Below are positions 16,120 through 25,224 of a stretch of 64,000 nt of DNA, in pieces (the stretch's first letter is position 1; every line of letters starts with the position of its first letter). The DNA is taken from positions 386,680 through 450,679 of the forward strand of contig CAVXJC010000002.1 of the NCBI GenBank assembly GCA_963762075.1, given 5' to 3'. The stretch is from JAOUEA01 sp963762075 (lineage in GTDB: Bacteria; Actinomycetota; UBA4738; HRBIN12). The notes under the pieces are model-generated. The model did no database searches. It was not told the DNA's origin and worked only from the letters and a program-made list of their open reading frames with translations. Made by a program: the position numbers and the translations under genes.

Positions 16120-17514
16120 TTCAGGAAGCTCCTTCCGGCAGCGTCGGCCGGCGCCTCGATGTCGTAGAGGGACAGGACCGATGGACCCACGTCGACCAGG
16201 TTCATACCATCGACGCGGCCCAGTCGCTTGGCCAGGCATGTTGACCATGGAGAAGAACGCGGTGCGGTCGTGGTTGGCGCCGTCGGCACCGGTATCGTTC
16301 TCGAACGTGTAGACGCTTGGATTGCCCACGGCGCCAACCGATCGCCAGTCGAGGTCCCCGAAGTAGACGATCAGGTCGGGGGCTACACCGCGCACCTCGG
16401 GGTAGACGTCTTGTGGCTTGTGCACCTTGGTGCCCATGAGCGAGCCATCGGGCCCTGGGAGCGCTTCGAGCTTCGTGACGATCTCGTTACGCAGCGCCTC
16501 GTAGCCGCTCGGGTTCGACGATGCCGCTCGGCTCACGGCCCTTGACGTTGAGGAAGCAGCGCCCGTAGTAGCCGCCGTCCCCCCATGCGACCGTGCGATT
16601 CCAGTCGACATCGGCATCGGCGATCGGCGTGATCTCGGTGAGTCGATCCTTGAGCACAAGGTACCCCTCGCGGATCAGCCAGTCGTTGAAGCAGACCCCG
16701 CCCATCATCGGACGAGCCCCATGATCGCTCATCGCGATCGTGATCACGTCCTCGGGCAAGACCTCGAGGATCGTGCCGATCTCTTTGTCGAGATATCGGT
16801 AGTAGTCATGAAACACCGACTCGTACTTGTTGCCAGGCTCATACAGCGGATGCCGAGGATCGTAGAACTGCCAGAAGCAGTGGTGCAGCCGGTCGAGGCC
16901 CATCTCGACCATCATGAAGAAGTCCCACGGCTTGGTCTTGATCAACCGCCGCGCAACCTGGAACCGTCGCTCGGTCATCTTGAAGATCTGATCCATCACG
17001 AAATCGGGGCCTTGCTGGCGGAAGTTCGGGATGTCGAAGATGTACTCGTTCTCGCCCAGCTCGTCCGAGATCTCCGTCTCGAGGTCCGCCGGGAACGCGT
17101 ACCGCTCGGCGCTCGGCGGCGTAAGGAAGCACGCTACCCGCCAGCCCGGGAAGTCCTTGGAGGCGGAAAGCCGGGGGGCACGCCGATCAGCAGCGAACGC
17201 TTGCCGACACCACCGAGGGCGTCCCAGACCGCCGGCTCCTTCACGCTCAGCGATGTCGCGATCTGCAGCCCGTCGTAGCTCGTGTCCTTGCGATTTCGGA
17301 AGCCGTAGATTCCTAGCTGCCCCGGCGTCTTGCCGGTCATCGCGCAAGCCCACGCGGGCACGGTGATCGGCGGAGTGATGCTCGCGAGGTCACCGTACAT
17401 GCCGTTGGCGAAGATCTTCCGGAGGTTCGGTACCTCCTCGGCGAGATCCTCGAAGAGAAGTTGGGGGGCGCCACAGTCTAGGCCGATGATCGCGACCCTT
17501 GGTCCTTGCTGCAT
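16116..17514 (-). CDS. Alkaline-phosphatase-superfamily phosphodiesterase (three frameshifts in this sequence)
   Basis: The protein (about 465 residues once joined) belongs to the type I phosphodiesterase/nucleotide pyrophosphatase family. Metal-site Asp13 is in GLDCG, the nucleophile Thr51 in ITVPAW, with later metal ligands in MSDHGA. Family-typical segments (VPPGFPP, FLTPP, DWNRTVAWGDGGYYGRCFLNVKGREP, DGMNLVDVGPSVLSL) occur in order but in three frames. Single-base changes near 17163 (missing), 16512 (extra, in CCC) and 16236 (extra) explain all breaks. ATG 17514 has a GAGAGGA ribosome site. The stop overlaps cysC by four bases, so the two are co-translated; hydrolysis of a nucleotide or sulfated product linked to APS/PAPS is a guess. 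Confidence 0.75.
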
Positions 17515-17642
17515 GCGAAATCCTCTCGTGTACTGGCAACGACGCGGCAGATTGCTGAGCAGGCACGCGCGACGCAGAGTGCCTCAGCGCTGCGCGTATC
17601 ATACCAACCGGTCGAACCCCCCATACAACTGAGGGAAGGCTC

Positions 17643-18041
17643 GTGAAGCTTCTGCGACGGTTGCTGAAGGCACAGGCCGGCCTGTGGGTTCTCTGGAGCC
17701 TCGTCGTCGGGGTGTTCCCTCGATGGGTGCTTGAGAGCGTCTTCGGCCAGCCTGTGCTCGACGACTACGTATGGTTGCGGGCATCTGCAGTGATGGGTCT
17801 GGTCCTCGCCTTGCTCATGGTGCTCGTGGCGCAGAGGATCGAAGAGCTCTGGTGGTGGTCGTGGGCCTTCGCGTTGCTGGAGGCTGGTACTGCAACAGTG
17901 TTCGCGATCAACGCCTTGTTCGGCGCGCCGGAGGGCGCGCCGGCGTGGCCGTTCTGGATGCTCGCTGCGCTCAACGGCGTGCTGGGCGCCGGGCTGCTCG
18001 TCGGCATGGGCCTCGGGGGCCAGGAGAAGCCGCTCGTCTGA
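17643..18041 (+). CDS. Small integral membrane protein
   Basis: This 132-residue protein has four hydrophobic segments (about 12-28, 45-63, 70-90 and 100-122) with few charged residues between, so it is an integral membrane protein. GTG start at 17643 follows GAGGGAAGG. It is divergent from the phosphodiesterase gene with 128 bases between, and converges on the leucine-dehydrogenase gene with 13 bases between. No domain was recognised and no partner is evident. Base composition is like its neighbours. Confidence 0.7.
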   Translation: MKLLRRLLKAQAGLWVLWSLVVGVFPRWVLESVFGQPVLDDYVWLRASAVMGLVLALLMVLVAQRIEELWWWSWAFALLEAGTATVFAINALFGAPEGAPAWPFWMLAALNGVLGAGLLVGMGLGGQEKPLV

Positions 18042-18054
18042 GACTCTCGACCGT

Positions 18055-19110
18055 TCAGCCCGCGGCGGCGATCCGATCCGTGGCCAACCTGTCAGCGGCC
18101 GCCGCAGGCGTGACATCGTCGCGATCGGCCTGTTCGAAGATCTCGCTGAGCGTCCGGCCGATGCCTTCGAGTCTCGCAGCGATCTGCGAGTCATCGAGGG
18201 CCAGCCGTTCGTAACCGGCCAGGTGGATGACCCCGCCGGCATTGATCACGTAATCGGGTGCATAGAGGATGCCGCGATCGCGCAGCCGTTCGGCGTCCCA
18301 CGACGTGGCGAGCTGATTGTTCGCGGCGCCGGCGACGACCTTGCATCGCAGCAGCGGGATCGATTCGGCCGAGAGCAGTCCTCCGGTCGCGCACGGCGAG
18401 AACACATCGCACTCGGAGTCGAACACGTGATGAGCGGCCGTCGAAGAAGCGCCGAGCCGTTGCGCAACGTGCGTCGCACGTTGGGCATCGAGGTCGGCCA
18501 GCACCAGCCGGGCACCGGCATCACGAAGCAGCTCCGCCAGTCGGGTGCCCACGGCTCCCACCCCCTGCACGAGCACACTTCGTTCGGAGAGATCACCGTC
18601 CGAGAAGGCCTGACGAACGCTCGCTCGGATCCCGTGGAACACACCGAGGGCGGTCGCCCCCGCCGCGCTTCCTGAGCCTCCGCACGCGACCGAGCGTCCG
18701 AGCACGTGATCGGTGCGTTCGCCGACGATGTCGAGATCGGCTTCGCCGGTGTTCATGTCGGCCGCCGTCACATAGGTGCCGCCCATCGATTCGACAAGAT
18801 CTCCGTACCGCACCAACAGATCACGGCGGTCGGAGGAACCCGGTGCAGGCACCGTGGGGACAGCGATCACCGCCTTCCCGCCGCCGAAGTCGAGTCCCGC
18901 CGCGGCTTGTTTCATCGTCATGGCCTGGGAGAGCCGCAAGACATCGGCGAGGGCATCACCTGGCGATGGATAAGCCTGCAGGCGGGTGCCGCCCATCGCG
19001 GGACCGAGCACGGTGGAATGCACCCCGATCAGCATCCACGAGCTCGACGGACCATCGAACCGGATGACGACCTGCTCGCCGTCCCATCTCCGGATCAGGT
19101 GCTCGAACAT
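18055..19110 (-). CDS. Leucine/valine-type amino acid dehydrogenase
   Basis: This 351-residue NAD-dependent enzyme of the Glu/Leu/Phe/Val dehydrogenase family deaminates a branched-chain or aromatic amino acid. The substrate-binding lysine is in MTMKQ (Lys67) and the catalytic lysine in LDFGGGKA (Lys79), both at leucine-dehydrogenase spacing. The Rossmann motif GVGAVG starts the C-terminal coenzyme domain, and VVAGAANNQL is a family signature. Substrate choice between leucine, valine and phenylalanine is not settled. ATG 19110 is seven bases after a TAGACT box. The gene stands alone, downstream of the groEL terminator. Confidence 0.88.
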   Translation of the reverse strand: MFEHLIRRWDGEQVVIRFDGPSSSWMLIGVHSTVLGPAMGGTRLQAYPSPGDALADVLRLSQAMTMKQAAAGLDFGGGKAVIAVPTVPAPGSSDRRDLLVRYGDLVESMGGTYVTAADMNTGEADLDIVGERTDHVLGRSVACGGSGSAAGATALGVFHGIRASVRQAFSDGDLSERSVLVQGVGAVGTRLAELLRDAGARLVLADLDAQRATHVAQRLGASSTAAHHVFDSECDVFSPCATGGLLSAESIPLLRCKVVAGAANNQLATSWDAERLRDRGILYAPDYVINAGGVIHLAGYERLALDDSQIAARLEGIGRTLSEIFEQADRDDVTPAAAADRLATDRIAAAG

Positions 19111-19117
19111 GGCGTCG

Positions 19118-19123
19118 AGTCTA
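19118..19123 (-). promoter_or_regulatory. -10 box of a leaderless promoter for the amino acid dehydrogenase gene
   Basis: TAGACT, a seven-base spacer, then ATG at 19110; no ribosome site in between. Confidence 0.6.
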
Positions 19124-19172
19124 GGCCCGACCGTGGGCCTCGCGCGAGCCAGTGGCGCGCCGGGACATGCGC

Positions 19173-19201
19173 GTGGGGCGGGCCATCGAGGCCCGCCCCA
19201 C
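19173..19201 (-). terminator. Hairpin terminator after groL
   Basis: A perfect 12-bp stem (GTGGGGCGGGCC and GGCCCGCCCCAC) with a five-base loop lies 38 bases beyond the groL stop. There is no T-tract, as often in GC-rich actinobacteria. Confidence 0.7.
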
Positions 19202-19238
19202 GGGGCGCATCGCAGGGATCTCGCTTCAGAGATCCGTG

Positions 19239-20852
19239 TCAGTGTGCGTGGCCGTGGGCGTCGCCCGCGGCTTCTTCCTCCTCGGGCTTCTCGACGACTG
19301 CCGACTCGGCGGTGAGGACGATCGCGGCGATCGAGGCCGCGTTCTGCAATGCCGAACGAGTGACCTTTGCCGGGTCGATGATGCCGGCCTTGACCATGTC
19401 GACCCATTCACCGGTGGCGGCGTTGAAGCCCTTGCCGTCACCCTCGCTCCGGAGCTGCTGCACGACGACCGAGCCTTCGTACCCGGCGTTCTGTGCGATA
19501 CGCCGTGCAGGCTCGCTCAGCGCGTTGCGCACGATACGCGCACCGGTCGCCTCGTCGCCTTCGAGATCGAGCTTGTCGAGACCTGCCTCGGCGCGGATCA
19601 GCGTGACGCCTCCACCGGGGACGATCCCTTCCTCCACGGCAGCACGGGTCGCACTCACGGCGTCCTCGATGCGGTGCTTCTTCTCCTTGAGCTCGACCTC
19701 GGTAGCCGCGCCGACCTTGATCACCGCGACGCCGCCGGAGAGCTTGGCGAGCCGCTCCTGAAGCTTCTCGCGGTCCCAGTCGGAATCGGTCTTCTCCACC
19801 TCGGCCTTGATCTGGTTGATGCGTCCACTCACGGCGTCGGCGTCGCCCTGGCCCTCGATGATGGTCGTGTTGTCCTTGGTGATGACGACCTTCCGGGCCT
19901 GGCCCAGCAGGTTGATCTCGGCATTCTCGAGCTTGAGGCCGACCTCCTCGGAGATCACCTCGGCCCCTGTCAGGATCGCGATGTCCTGCAGCATGGCCTT
20001 TCGGCGGTCGCCGAACCCGGGAGCCTTGACCGCAGCGGCGTTGAAGGTGCCGCGGATCTTGTTGACCACGAGGGTCGCGAGCGCCTCCCCCTCGATGTCC
20101 TCGGCGATGATCACGAGGGGCTTGCCGCCCTGCATGACCTTCTCGAGCACCGGTACGAGCTCCTGCACGCTCGAGATCTTCTTGTTCACCACCAGGATGT
20201 AGGGGTCCTCGAGCACGGCTTCCTGGCGGTCGGCGTCGGTGATGAAGTACGGCGAGATGTAGCCCTTGTCGAACTGCATACCCTCGGTGAACTCGAGCTC
20301 GATGCCGAAGGTGTTCGACTCTTCGACGGTGATGACGCCGTCCTTGCCGACCTTGTCGAGCGCTTCGGCGATCGTCTCGCCGATCGCCGGATCGGCCGCT
20401 GAGATCGCGGCCACCTGGGCGATCTCGTCCTTGGACTCGACCTCCTTGGCCTCGTTCGCGATGGACTCGACCGCGCTCTCGACGGCCTTCTCGATGCCGC
20501 GCTTGAGCGCCATCGGGTTCGCGCCGGCGGCCACGTTCTTCATGCCGCCCTTGACCATGGCGCGAGCGAGGACGGTCGCGGTCGTGGTGCCGTCGCCGGC
20601 CACATCGTTGGTCTTGGTGGCAACTTCCTTGGTGAGCTGCGCGCCCATGTTCTCCCATGGGTCGTCGAGCTCGATCTCCTTCGCGATCGTCACCCCGTCG
20701 TTCGTGATCGTGGGAGCTCCCCACTTCTTGTCGAGCACGACGTTCTGGCCTCTGGGGCCGAGCGTGATCGCGACGGCGTCGGCCAGCTTGTCGACTCCGG
20801 CCTCAAGGCCGCGGCGCGCTTCCTCGCCGAACTTCAGCAGCTTGGACGCCAC
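19239..20852 (-). CDS. groL: Chaperonin GroEL, 60 kDa
   Basis: This 537-residue chaperonin subunit has the ATP loop GDGTTTATVLA, the apical domain and the signature of the equatorial domain (AAVEEGIVPGGG). The C-terminus is acidic, then ends DAHGHAH, rather than the GGM repeats of housekeeping GroEL. A histidine-rich tail is the mark of the groES-linked GroEL1 of mycobacteria and relatives, so a second groEL with a GGM tail may lie elsewhere. GTG start at 20852 has a GGAGG about six bases upstream. It follows groES in an operon controlled by CIRCE. Confidence 0.96.
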   Translation of the reverse strand: MASKLLKFGEEARRGLEAGVDKLADAVAITLGPRGQNVVLDKKWGAPTITNDGVTIAKEIELDDPWENMGAQLTKEVATKTNDVAGDGTTTATVLARAMVKGGMKNVAAGANPMALKRGIEKAVESAVESIANEAKEVESKDEIAQVAAISAADPAIGETIAEALDKVGKDGVITVEESNTFGIELEFTEGMQFDKGYISPYFITDADRQEAVLEDPYILVVNKKISSVQELVPVLEKVMQGGKPLVIIAEDIEGEALATLVVNKIRGTFNAAAVKAPGFGDRRKAMLQDIAILTGAEVISEEVGLKLENAEINLLGQARKVVITKDNTTIIEGQGDADAVSGRINQIKAEVEKTDSDWDREKLQERLAKLSGGVAVIKVGAATEVELKEKKHRIEDAVSATRAAVEEGIVPGGGVTLIRAEAGLDKLDLEGDEATGARIVRNALSEPARRIAQNAGYEGSVVVQQLRSEGDGKGFNAATGEWVDMVKAGIIDPAKVTRSALQNAASIAAIVLTAESAVVEKPEEEEAAGDAHGHAH

Positions 20853-20921
20853 TGTGAACCTCCTTCTCGGTCGAACGGATGCGGAACGGTACCCGCGTGC
20901 GGGTCACGTGCCGATCGGTCG

Positions 20922-21224
20922 TTACTTGGAGACGACAGCGAGCACGTCGCGGGCGGACAGGATCAGGTAGTCCTCGCCCTCGACCTTCACCTCGGTGCCG
21001 CCGTACTTCGAGTAGATGACGGTGTCGCCGGCGGCGACATCCATCGGCACACGCTCGTCGCCGTCCTCGTTGAACCGGCCGGGCCCGACCGCGACCACGG
21101 TGCCCTCTTGCGGCTTCTCCTTGGCGGTGTCGGGGATGACGAGGCCCGATGCGGTGGTCTGGTCACCTTCGTTGGCCTGCACGATGATGCGATCGTCGAG
21201 AGGCTTCAGCTTGAAGTCAGCCAT
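20922..21224 (-). CDS. groS: Co-chaperonin GroES
   Basis: This 100-residue lid subunit of the chaperonin has the mobile loop region (ANEGDQTTASGLVIPDTAKEK split by Gly-Leu) and the YSKYGGTEVK segment. ATG 21224 was chosen because the conserved N-terminus (MADFKLKPLDDR) begins there and AAGGAGG lies about ten bases upstream; longer starts would run into the CIRCE region. It is the first gene of the groES-groL operon with 69 bases between the two genes. Confidence 0.96.
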   Translation of the reverse strand: MADFKLKPLDDRIIVQANEGDQTTASGLVIPDTAKEKPQEGTVVAVGPGRFNEDGDERVPMDVAAGDTVIYSKYGGTEVKVEGEDYLILSARDVLAVVSK

Positions 21225-21268
21225 GGTGCTCGCTCCTCCTTGCGGTCGGTGGTCCATTGCCGTGCGGT

Positions 21269-21295
21269 TTAGCACTCACGTGGGGTGAGTGCTAA
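21269..21295. promoter_or_regulatory. CIRCE operator (HrcA site)
   Basis: TTAGCACTC, a nine-base spacer and GAGTGCTAA form the perfect canonical CIRCE inverted repeat. It sits just downstream of the groES promoter -10 box, where HrcA repressor would block transcription until heat stress. Confidence 0.97.
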
Positions 21296-21296
21296 C

Positions 21297-21326
21297 AGGA
21301 TAGCCACGAGAGTGCCAAGGGGTCAA
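21297..21326 (-). promoter_or_regulatory. groES-groL promoter
   Basis: TTGACC (21321-21326) and TATCCT (21297-21302) are spaced 18 bp apart and read towards groES. The CIRCE element begins at the expected transcription start. Confidence 0.75.
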
Positions 21327-21427
21327 CGTCACTCTGGCTCATCGTTCGGATTCAGGTCACCAGCCCACGACGCACGAAGGACTCCCGGATGGGAGCCCTT
21401 CGGCCTTCGCGGTGCGGCGGTGACGTG

Positions 21428-22414
21428 CTAGCTCGCAGCCCCCACGGGCAGGCGTCCGGCGGAATCGAGCTGGCTCTCGATCCACGCGTAGGTCTCCTTG
21501 AGACCATCCTCGAGCGTGACTTCCGGAGACCATCCGAGCGCCGCTTTGCAGCGATCGTTGTCGGAGTTGCGACCTCGCACGCCCTGCGGCTTGTTGAGGT
21601 CGTGCTGCTTCACGAGCGTCTTGCCGGCCACCTCGCTCACCAGATCGACGAGTTGGTCGATCGTGACGAGACGATCCGAGCCGAGGTTCAGCGGCTCCCA
21701 ATGGTCGCTCTGCGCGATGCGGAAGATGCCCTCGACGCAGTCGTCGACGTAGGTGAACGAACGGGTCTGCTGACCGTCGCCCCAGATCTCGATGTCGTCG
21801 CCGTCGACCGAGAGCGCGACCTTGCGGCTGATCGCAGCGGGTGCCTTCTCACGGCCGCCCTCGTATGTGCCGAGTGGGCCGTAGATGTTGTGGAAGCGAG
21901 CCACGCGCGTCTCGAGCTTTCCTTCCTCCTGGTAGTACTGGCAGAGCTTCTCGGAGTACAGCTTCTCCCAGCCGTAGCCCTCTTCGGGATCGGCTGGATA
22001 GGCGTCTTCTTCCTTCAGGGGGGTGACGTCGGGGTCGTGCTGCTTGTACATCGGGTATATGCACGCGCTCGAGCTGTAGAAGTGACGCTCGACCCCGTTC
22101 TTGTAGGCGGCCTCGAGCATGTGAGCGTTGATCAGCACGTTGTTGCGCGCGATCTCGACCCGGTTGCCCGTGATGTAGCCGATACCGCCCATGTCGGCAG
22201 CGAGCTGATAGACCTCTCCGACGCCTTCGGTGGCCTTCAGACAGTTCTCCCACTCGCGAAGATCGAGCACGAGGAACTCATCGGCGGGCGAGGTCTCGTA
22301 CTCGGCTTCCTTGATGTCGACGCCCCGCACCCAGTACCCCTTGTCCTTCAGGTACCGGACCATGTGGTGCCCGATGAATCCGCCCGCCCCGCCGACGACC
22401 GCTCGCTTCTGCAT
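21428..22414 (-). CDS. NAD-dependent sugar-nucleotide epimerase, GDP-mannose 3,5-epimerase-like
   Basis: This 328-residue extended short-chain dehydrogenase starts with the NAD loop GGAGGFIGHHMV and has the SSSACIYP active-site serine segment followed by the Tyr-x-x-x-Lys pair in YGWEKLYSEK. The LAADMGGIGYI segment and the CIYP stretch are typical of GDP-mannose 3,5-epimerases, which make GDP-L-galactose or GDP-L-gulose. A related dehydratase or epimerase is possible. ATG start has AAAGGAA about nine bases upstream. It stands 313 bases after the next epimerase gene and probably has its own promoter. The role would be in a surface polysaccharide or glycolipid. Confidence 0.8.
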   Translation of the reverse strand: MQKRAVVGGAGGFIGHHMVRYLKDKGYWVRGVDIKEAEYETSPADEFLVLDLREWENCLKATEGVGEVYQLAADMGGIGYITGNRVEIARNNVLINAHMLEAAYKNGVERHFYSSSACIYPMYKQHDPDVTPLKEEDAYPADPEEGYGWEKLYSEKLCQYYQEEGKLETRVARFHNIYGPLGTYEGGREKAPAAISRKVALSVDGDDIEIWGDGQQTRSFTYVDDCVEGIFRIAQSDHWEPLNLGSDRLVTIDQLVDLVSEVAGKTLVKQHDLNKPQGVRGRNSDNDRCKAALGWSPEVTLEDGLKETYAWIESQLDSAGRLPVGAAS

Positions 22415-22727
22415 CGTTCTGGTTCCTTTCGTCTTCGAAACTGATCCGTCTTGGCCACTGATATCGCCGCGGCCGTGGTTCCGGCCGGTGGGTGATCCGT
22501 GATGTGTATGTGATACCCGAAGTCATCGTTCCTTGGCTACGGCAACCGCACTAGTCCCTTCGGGCAGAATCGAGTCTTCAGGGGACGACCGCCGTCAGCC
22601 GCCGAAGCCGAAGACCGCGCATCGAGCATACGCAGCCACGGGGCTCTTCGTCCGGCGCCACCCGCCGCGGGCCCCCTCGAACGAGTCGGTAGCGTGCGAG
22701 CCATTCAGCGCTGGCTGGCGTGCATCG
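22415..22727. other. Intergenic region between the two epimerase genes
   Basis: This 313-bp stretch holds the ribosome site of the left-hand epimerase gene at its edge. I found no convincing promoter, hairpin, repeat or small reading frame with a ribosome site in the remainder. Short frames on the plus strand here run into the antisense of coding regions and lack start signals. Confidence 0.5.
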
Positions 22728-23672
22728 TCACACACCCTTCAGATAGGCCACCGTCTCGGCAAGCCCGTCTTCGAGGTGGGTCCACGGCTTCCATGCGATC
22801 GCGTTCGATGCCGAGCCGATGTCGAGCGCGATCCGCCGAAGCTCACCCGCCGGCAGGGGCCCATAGGCAGGCTCCCGTTCGTAGCCGACGATCTCGGCCA
22901 ACAGCCGATAGAGATGGTTCACGCTCGTCTCGAGGCCCGTGCCGATGTTCACGAGCTTTCCCGGTCCACGATCGACCGCTTGCACGAAGGCATGCACCAC
23001 GTCGTCGATGAAGACGTAGTCGCGGGTCTGGTTGCCGTCGCCGAAGATCGTCAACGGCTCGTCTGCCAGCATCCTCGACGCGAAGATCGCGATCACACCA
23101 GCCTCGCCGTGAGGGTCCTGCCGCGGTCCGTACACGTTGCCGAGCGCGAGCGCCGTGTACTCGAGGCCCTGGAAACGTTGATAGAAGTCGAGGTAGTCGA
23201 GCACGACCTTCTTCGAGATGCCGTACGGACTGAGTGGATGCGACCCCTGCGCGCTCGTTTCCTTCGCGGGCAAGCGCCGAGGTTCACCGTAGATCGTGCC
23301 ACCGCTCGCCGCGAAGACGACCTTGCGTGCCTCGACACGGACGGCGCACTCGAGCACGTTGAGCGTGCCCATCACGTTGATCGAGGCGTCGAGCACCGGC
23401 GCCTCGAGCGAAGGCCGCACCCCCGATTGCGCTGCCAAGTGGAAGACGACCTCGGGGCGGTGACGCTCGAACAGCGGCAACAGGCCTTCGGCGCGAACGT
23501 CCATGTTGAAGAACGTGAACTCCTTGCCGTAGCCGCGAGCGTCGACGAGGTTGGCGATGCGACCCGTCGTGAGGTCGTCGACGCTGATGACGCGGTGGCC
23601 CTCGGCGAGGAGTCGATCTGCCAGATGAGAGCCGATGAAGCCGGCGCCCCCGGTCACCAGAACGGTGCTCAC
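22728..23672 (-). CDS. NAD-dependent epimerase/dehydratase, UDP-glucose 4-epimerase-like
   Basis: This 314-residue extended short-chain dehydrogenase has the NAD loop TGGAGFIGSHLAD, the HLAAQSGVRPS segment, the serine strand AASGGTIYG and the YGISKKVV Tyr-Lys pair. It resembles bacterial GalE-type UDP-sugar 4-epimerases, but exact sugar specificity is open. The GTG start at 23672 overlaps the tsaD stop in GTGA, making it the last gene of the long acpS operon. It is unusual company for tsaD, and may be there only by operon extension. Confidence 0.82.
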   Translation of the reverse strand: MSTVLVTGGAGFIGSHLADRLLAEGHRVISVDDLTTGRIANLVDARGYGKEFTFFNMDVRAEGLLPLFERHRPEVVFHLAAQSGVRPSLEAPVLDASINVMGTLNVLECAVRVEARKVVFAASGGTIYGEPRRLPAKETSAQGSHPLSPYGISKKVVLDYLDFYQRFQGLEYTALALGNVYGPRQDPHGEAGVIAIFASRMLADEPLTIFGDGNQTRDYVFIDDVVHAFVQAVDRGPGKLVNIGTGLETSVNHLYRLLAEIVGYEREPAYGPLPAGELRRIALDIGSASNAIAWKPWTHLEDGLAETVAYLKGV

Positions 23673-24676
23673 ACGCTCAAACCTAGTTGCGGATCGGCGG
23701 CGATGTCGAGCGATGATCGCTCCCCCCGAATCCATCTCGCGGCTCCCAGGCAGGCGATCATGGCCGCGTTGTCGGTGCACAGAGGCATCGACGGGAACAA
23801 GACCCTGATGCCCTCGCGCTCGCCCGCCGCCGCGAGGCGTTCGCGCAGTCGTGAGTTCGCGACCACGCCGCCACCCAAGAGCACGGTCGAAACGGCCACC
23901 TCGGTGGCCGCGGCGATCGTCTTGGCGACCTGCACGTCGACGATGGCCTCTTGGAAGCTCGCCGCCAGGTCGGGAAGGTGCAGGTCTTGCCCGGCGGCCT
24001 GCGCCGCCTTGACGTGACGGAGCACAGCGGTCTTCAGCCCGCTCAACGAGAAGTCGTAGTCCCCGGAATCCTCCATCGCCCGTGGGAACCTGATCGCGTG
24101 CGGATCGCCCTGACGCGCCATCGCGTCCAGCGCCGGTCCACCCGGGAAGCCGAGCCCGAGAAGTCTCGCGACCTTGTCGAACGCTTCGCCTGCCGCGTCG
24201 TCGAGCGTCTGACCCAGCACGATGTGGCGGAACATCTCCGGCACGTGCACGAGCATCGTGTGGCCGCCGCTCACGATCAGCGCGACATATGGCGGTTCAG
24301 GCGGTCCGTGCTCGAGGAAGTTCGCCCAGTAATGACCTTCGAGGTGGTTCACGCCGATGAGTCCTGCGCCGGTCGCGAGCGCAACTGCCTTCGCGCCGGC
24401 CATACCCACCAACAGCGCACCTGCCAGACCTGGCCCGGCAGTCACCGCCACCGCGTCGATCTCCCCGAACCCAACGCCGGCCTCGGCCAGGGATTCCTCG
24501 AGCAGGGGGTTGAGCGCCTCGACGTGCGCGCGTGCCGCGACCTCAGGCACGACACCCCCGAACCGCTCGTGCAGCAACACCTGCGACGCGATCAGGTTGG
24601 AGCGCACCGCGAAACCATCTTCGACCACGGCGACCGCGGTTTCGTCGCAGGAGGTCTCGATACCGAGGGTGATCAC
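23669..24676 (-). CDS. tsaD: tRNA N6-threonylcarbamoyladenosine transferase TsaD
   Basis: This 335-residue ASKHA-fold protein transfers the threonylcarbamoyl group from TC-AMP to A37 of tRNAs reading ANN codons. Metal ligands lie in HLEGH, and ATP-binding segments in ETSCDET, VSGGHT and LGGGVVANSRLRE. The start is a GTG at 24676 overlapping the rimI stop (GTGA), fixed by the conserved N-terminus ITLGIETSCDE. It works with TsaB and TsaE, both encoded upstream in the same operon; TsaC is not in the window. Confidence 0.95.
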   Translation of the reverse strand: MITLGIETSCDETAVAVVEDGFAVRSNLIASQVLLHERFGGVVPEVAARAHVEALNPLLEESLAEAGVGFGEIDAVAVTAGPGLAGALLVGMAGAKAVALATGAGLIGVNHLEGHYWANFLEHGPPEPPYVALIVSGGHTMLVHVPEMFRHIVLGQTLDDAAGEAFDKVARLLGLGFPGGPALDAMARQGDPHAIRFPRAMEDSGDYDFSLSGLKTAVLRHVKAAQAAGQDLHLPDLAASFQEAIVDVQVAKTIAAATEVAVSTVLLGGGVVANSRLRERLAAAGEREGIRVLFPSMPLCTDNAAMIACLGAARWIRGERSSLDIAADPQLGLSV

Positions 24677-25224
24677 GCCGGCGGCACCGACCCCGCCATG
24701 GACATCGCGATCGTCTGCAAGCGGTCTCCGTATTGCTGCGTTCGGATGTCGTCGGTCCACATGATGAGCGCGTCCTCGTGCAACTCCTGGTAGTAGTTGC
24801 GTCTGATACCCACGGGGCGGAAGCCGAACCGACCGTACAGGCGCTGGGCGCCCCAGTTCGTGACCCGAACCTCGAGCGAGATCGCGTGGCCGCCCATCTC
24901 GATCGCTTGGATCACGAGTTCGTGCAAGAGACGGGTGCCGATGCCGAGACGATGTTGCTGGGGGTCGACAGCGATGTTCGTCACGTGCGCTTCGTCGCCG
25001 TATCGGATCAGCCCCGCATACCCCACGATCGTCTTGTCGAATCGGGCGACCAGATAACAGCGATCGTTCGGCTCAGTCATCTCGGCGATGAAGAGGTTGG
25101 GACTCCATGGGCGCGCGTAGACCTGGCGTTCGATCGCCATGACGCCGCGCAGGTGCCTCCTGCGCATGCGCCCGATCTCGACCCTAGAGGCCCCGTACTC
25201 GCCGATCCCACGCGATCTCAGCAT
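24673..25224 (-). CDS. rimI: Ribosomal-protein S18 alanine N-acetyltransferase-type GNAT protein
   Basis: This 183-residue acetyltransferase of the GNAT fold shows the acetyl-CoA loop (PQQHRLGIGTRLL, Gln-x-x-Arg-x-Gly-x-Gly) and the LEVRVTNWGAQRLYGRFGF segment typical of RimI. Its position between tsaB and tsaD is the usual actinobacterial order, which supports the assignment. The ATG at 25224 overlaps tsaB by 41 bases; a later ATG at 25167 would cut the first beta strand, so the longer form is preferred. The last 20 residues extend beyond the core. Confidence 0.88.
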   Translation of the reverse strand: MLRSRGIGEYGASRVEIGRMRRRHLRGVMAIERQVYARPWSPNLFIAEMTEPNDRCYLVARFDKTIVGYAGLIRYGDEAHVTNIAVDPQQHRLGIGTRLLHELVIQAIEMGGHAISLEVRVTNWGAQRLYGRFGFRPVGIRRNYYQELHEDALIMWTDDIRTQQYGDRLQTIAMSMAGSVPPA

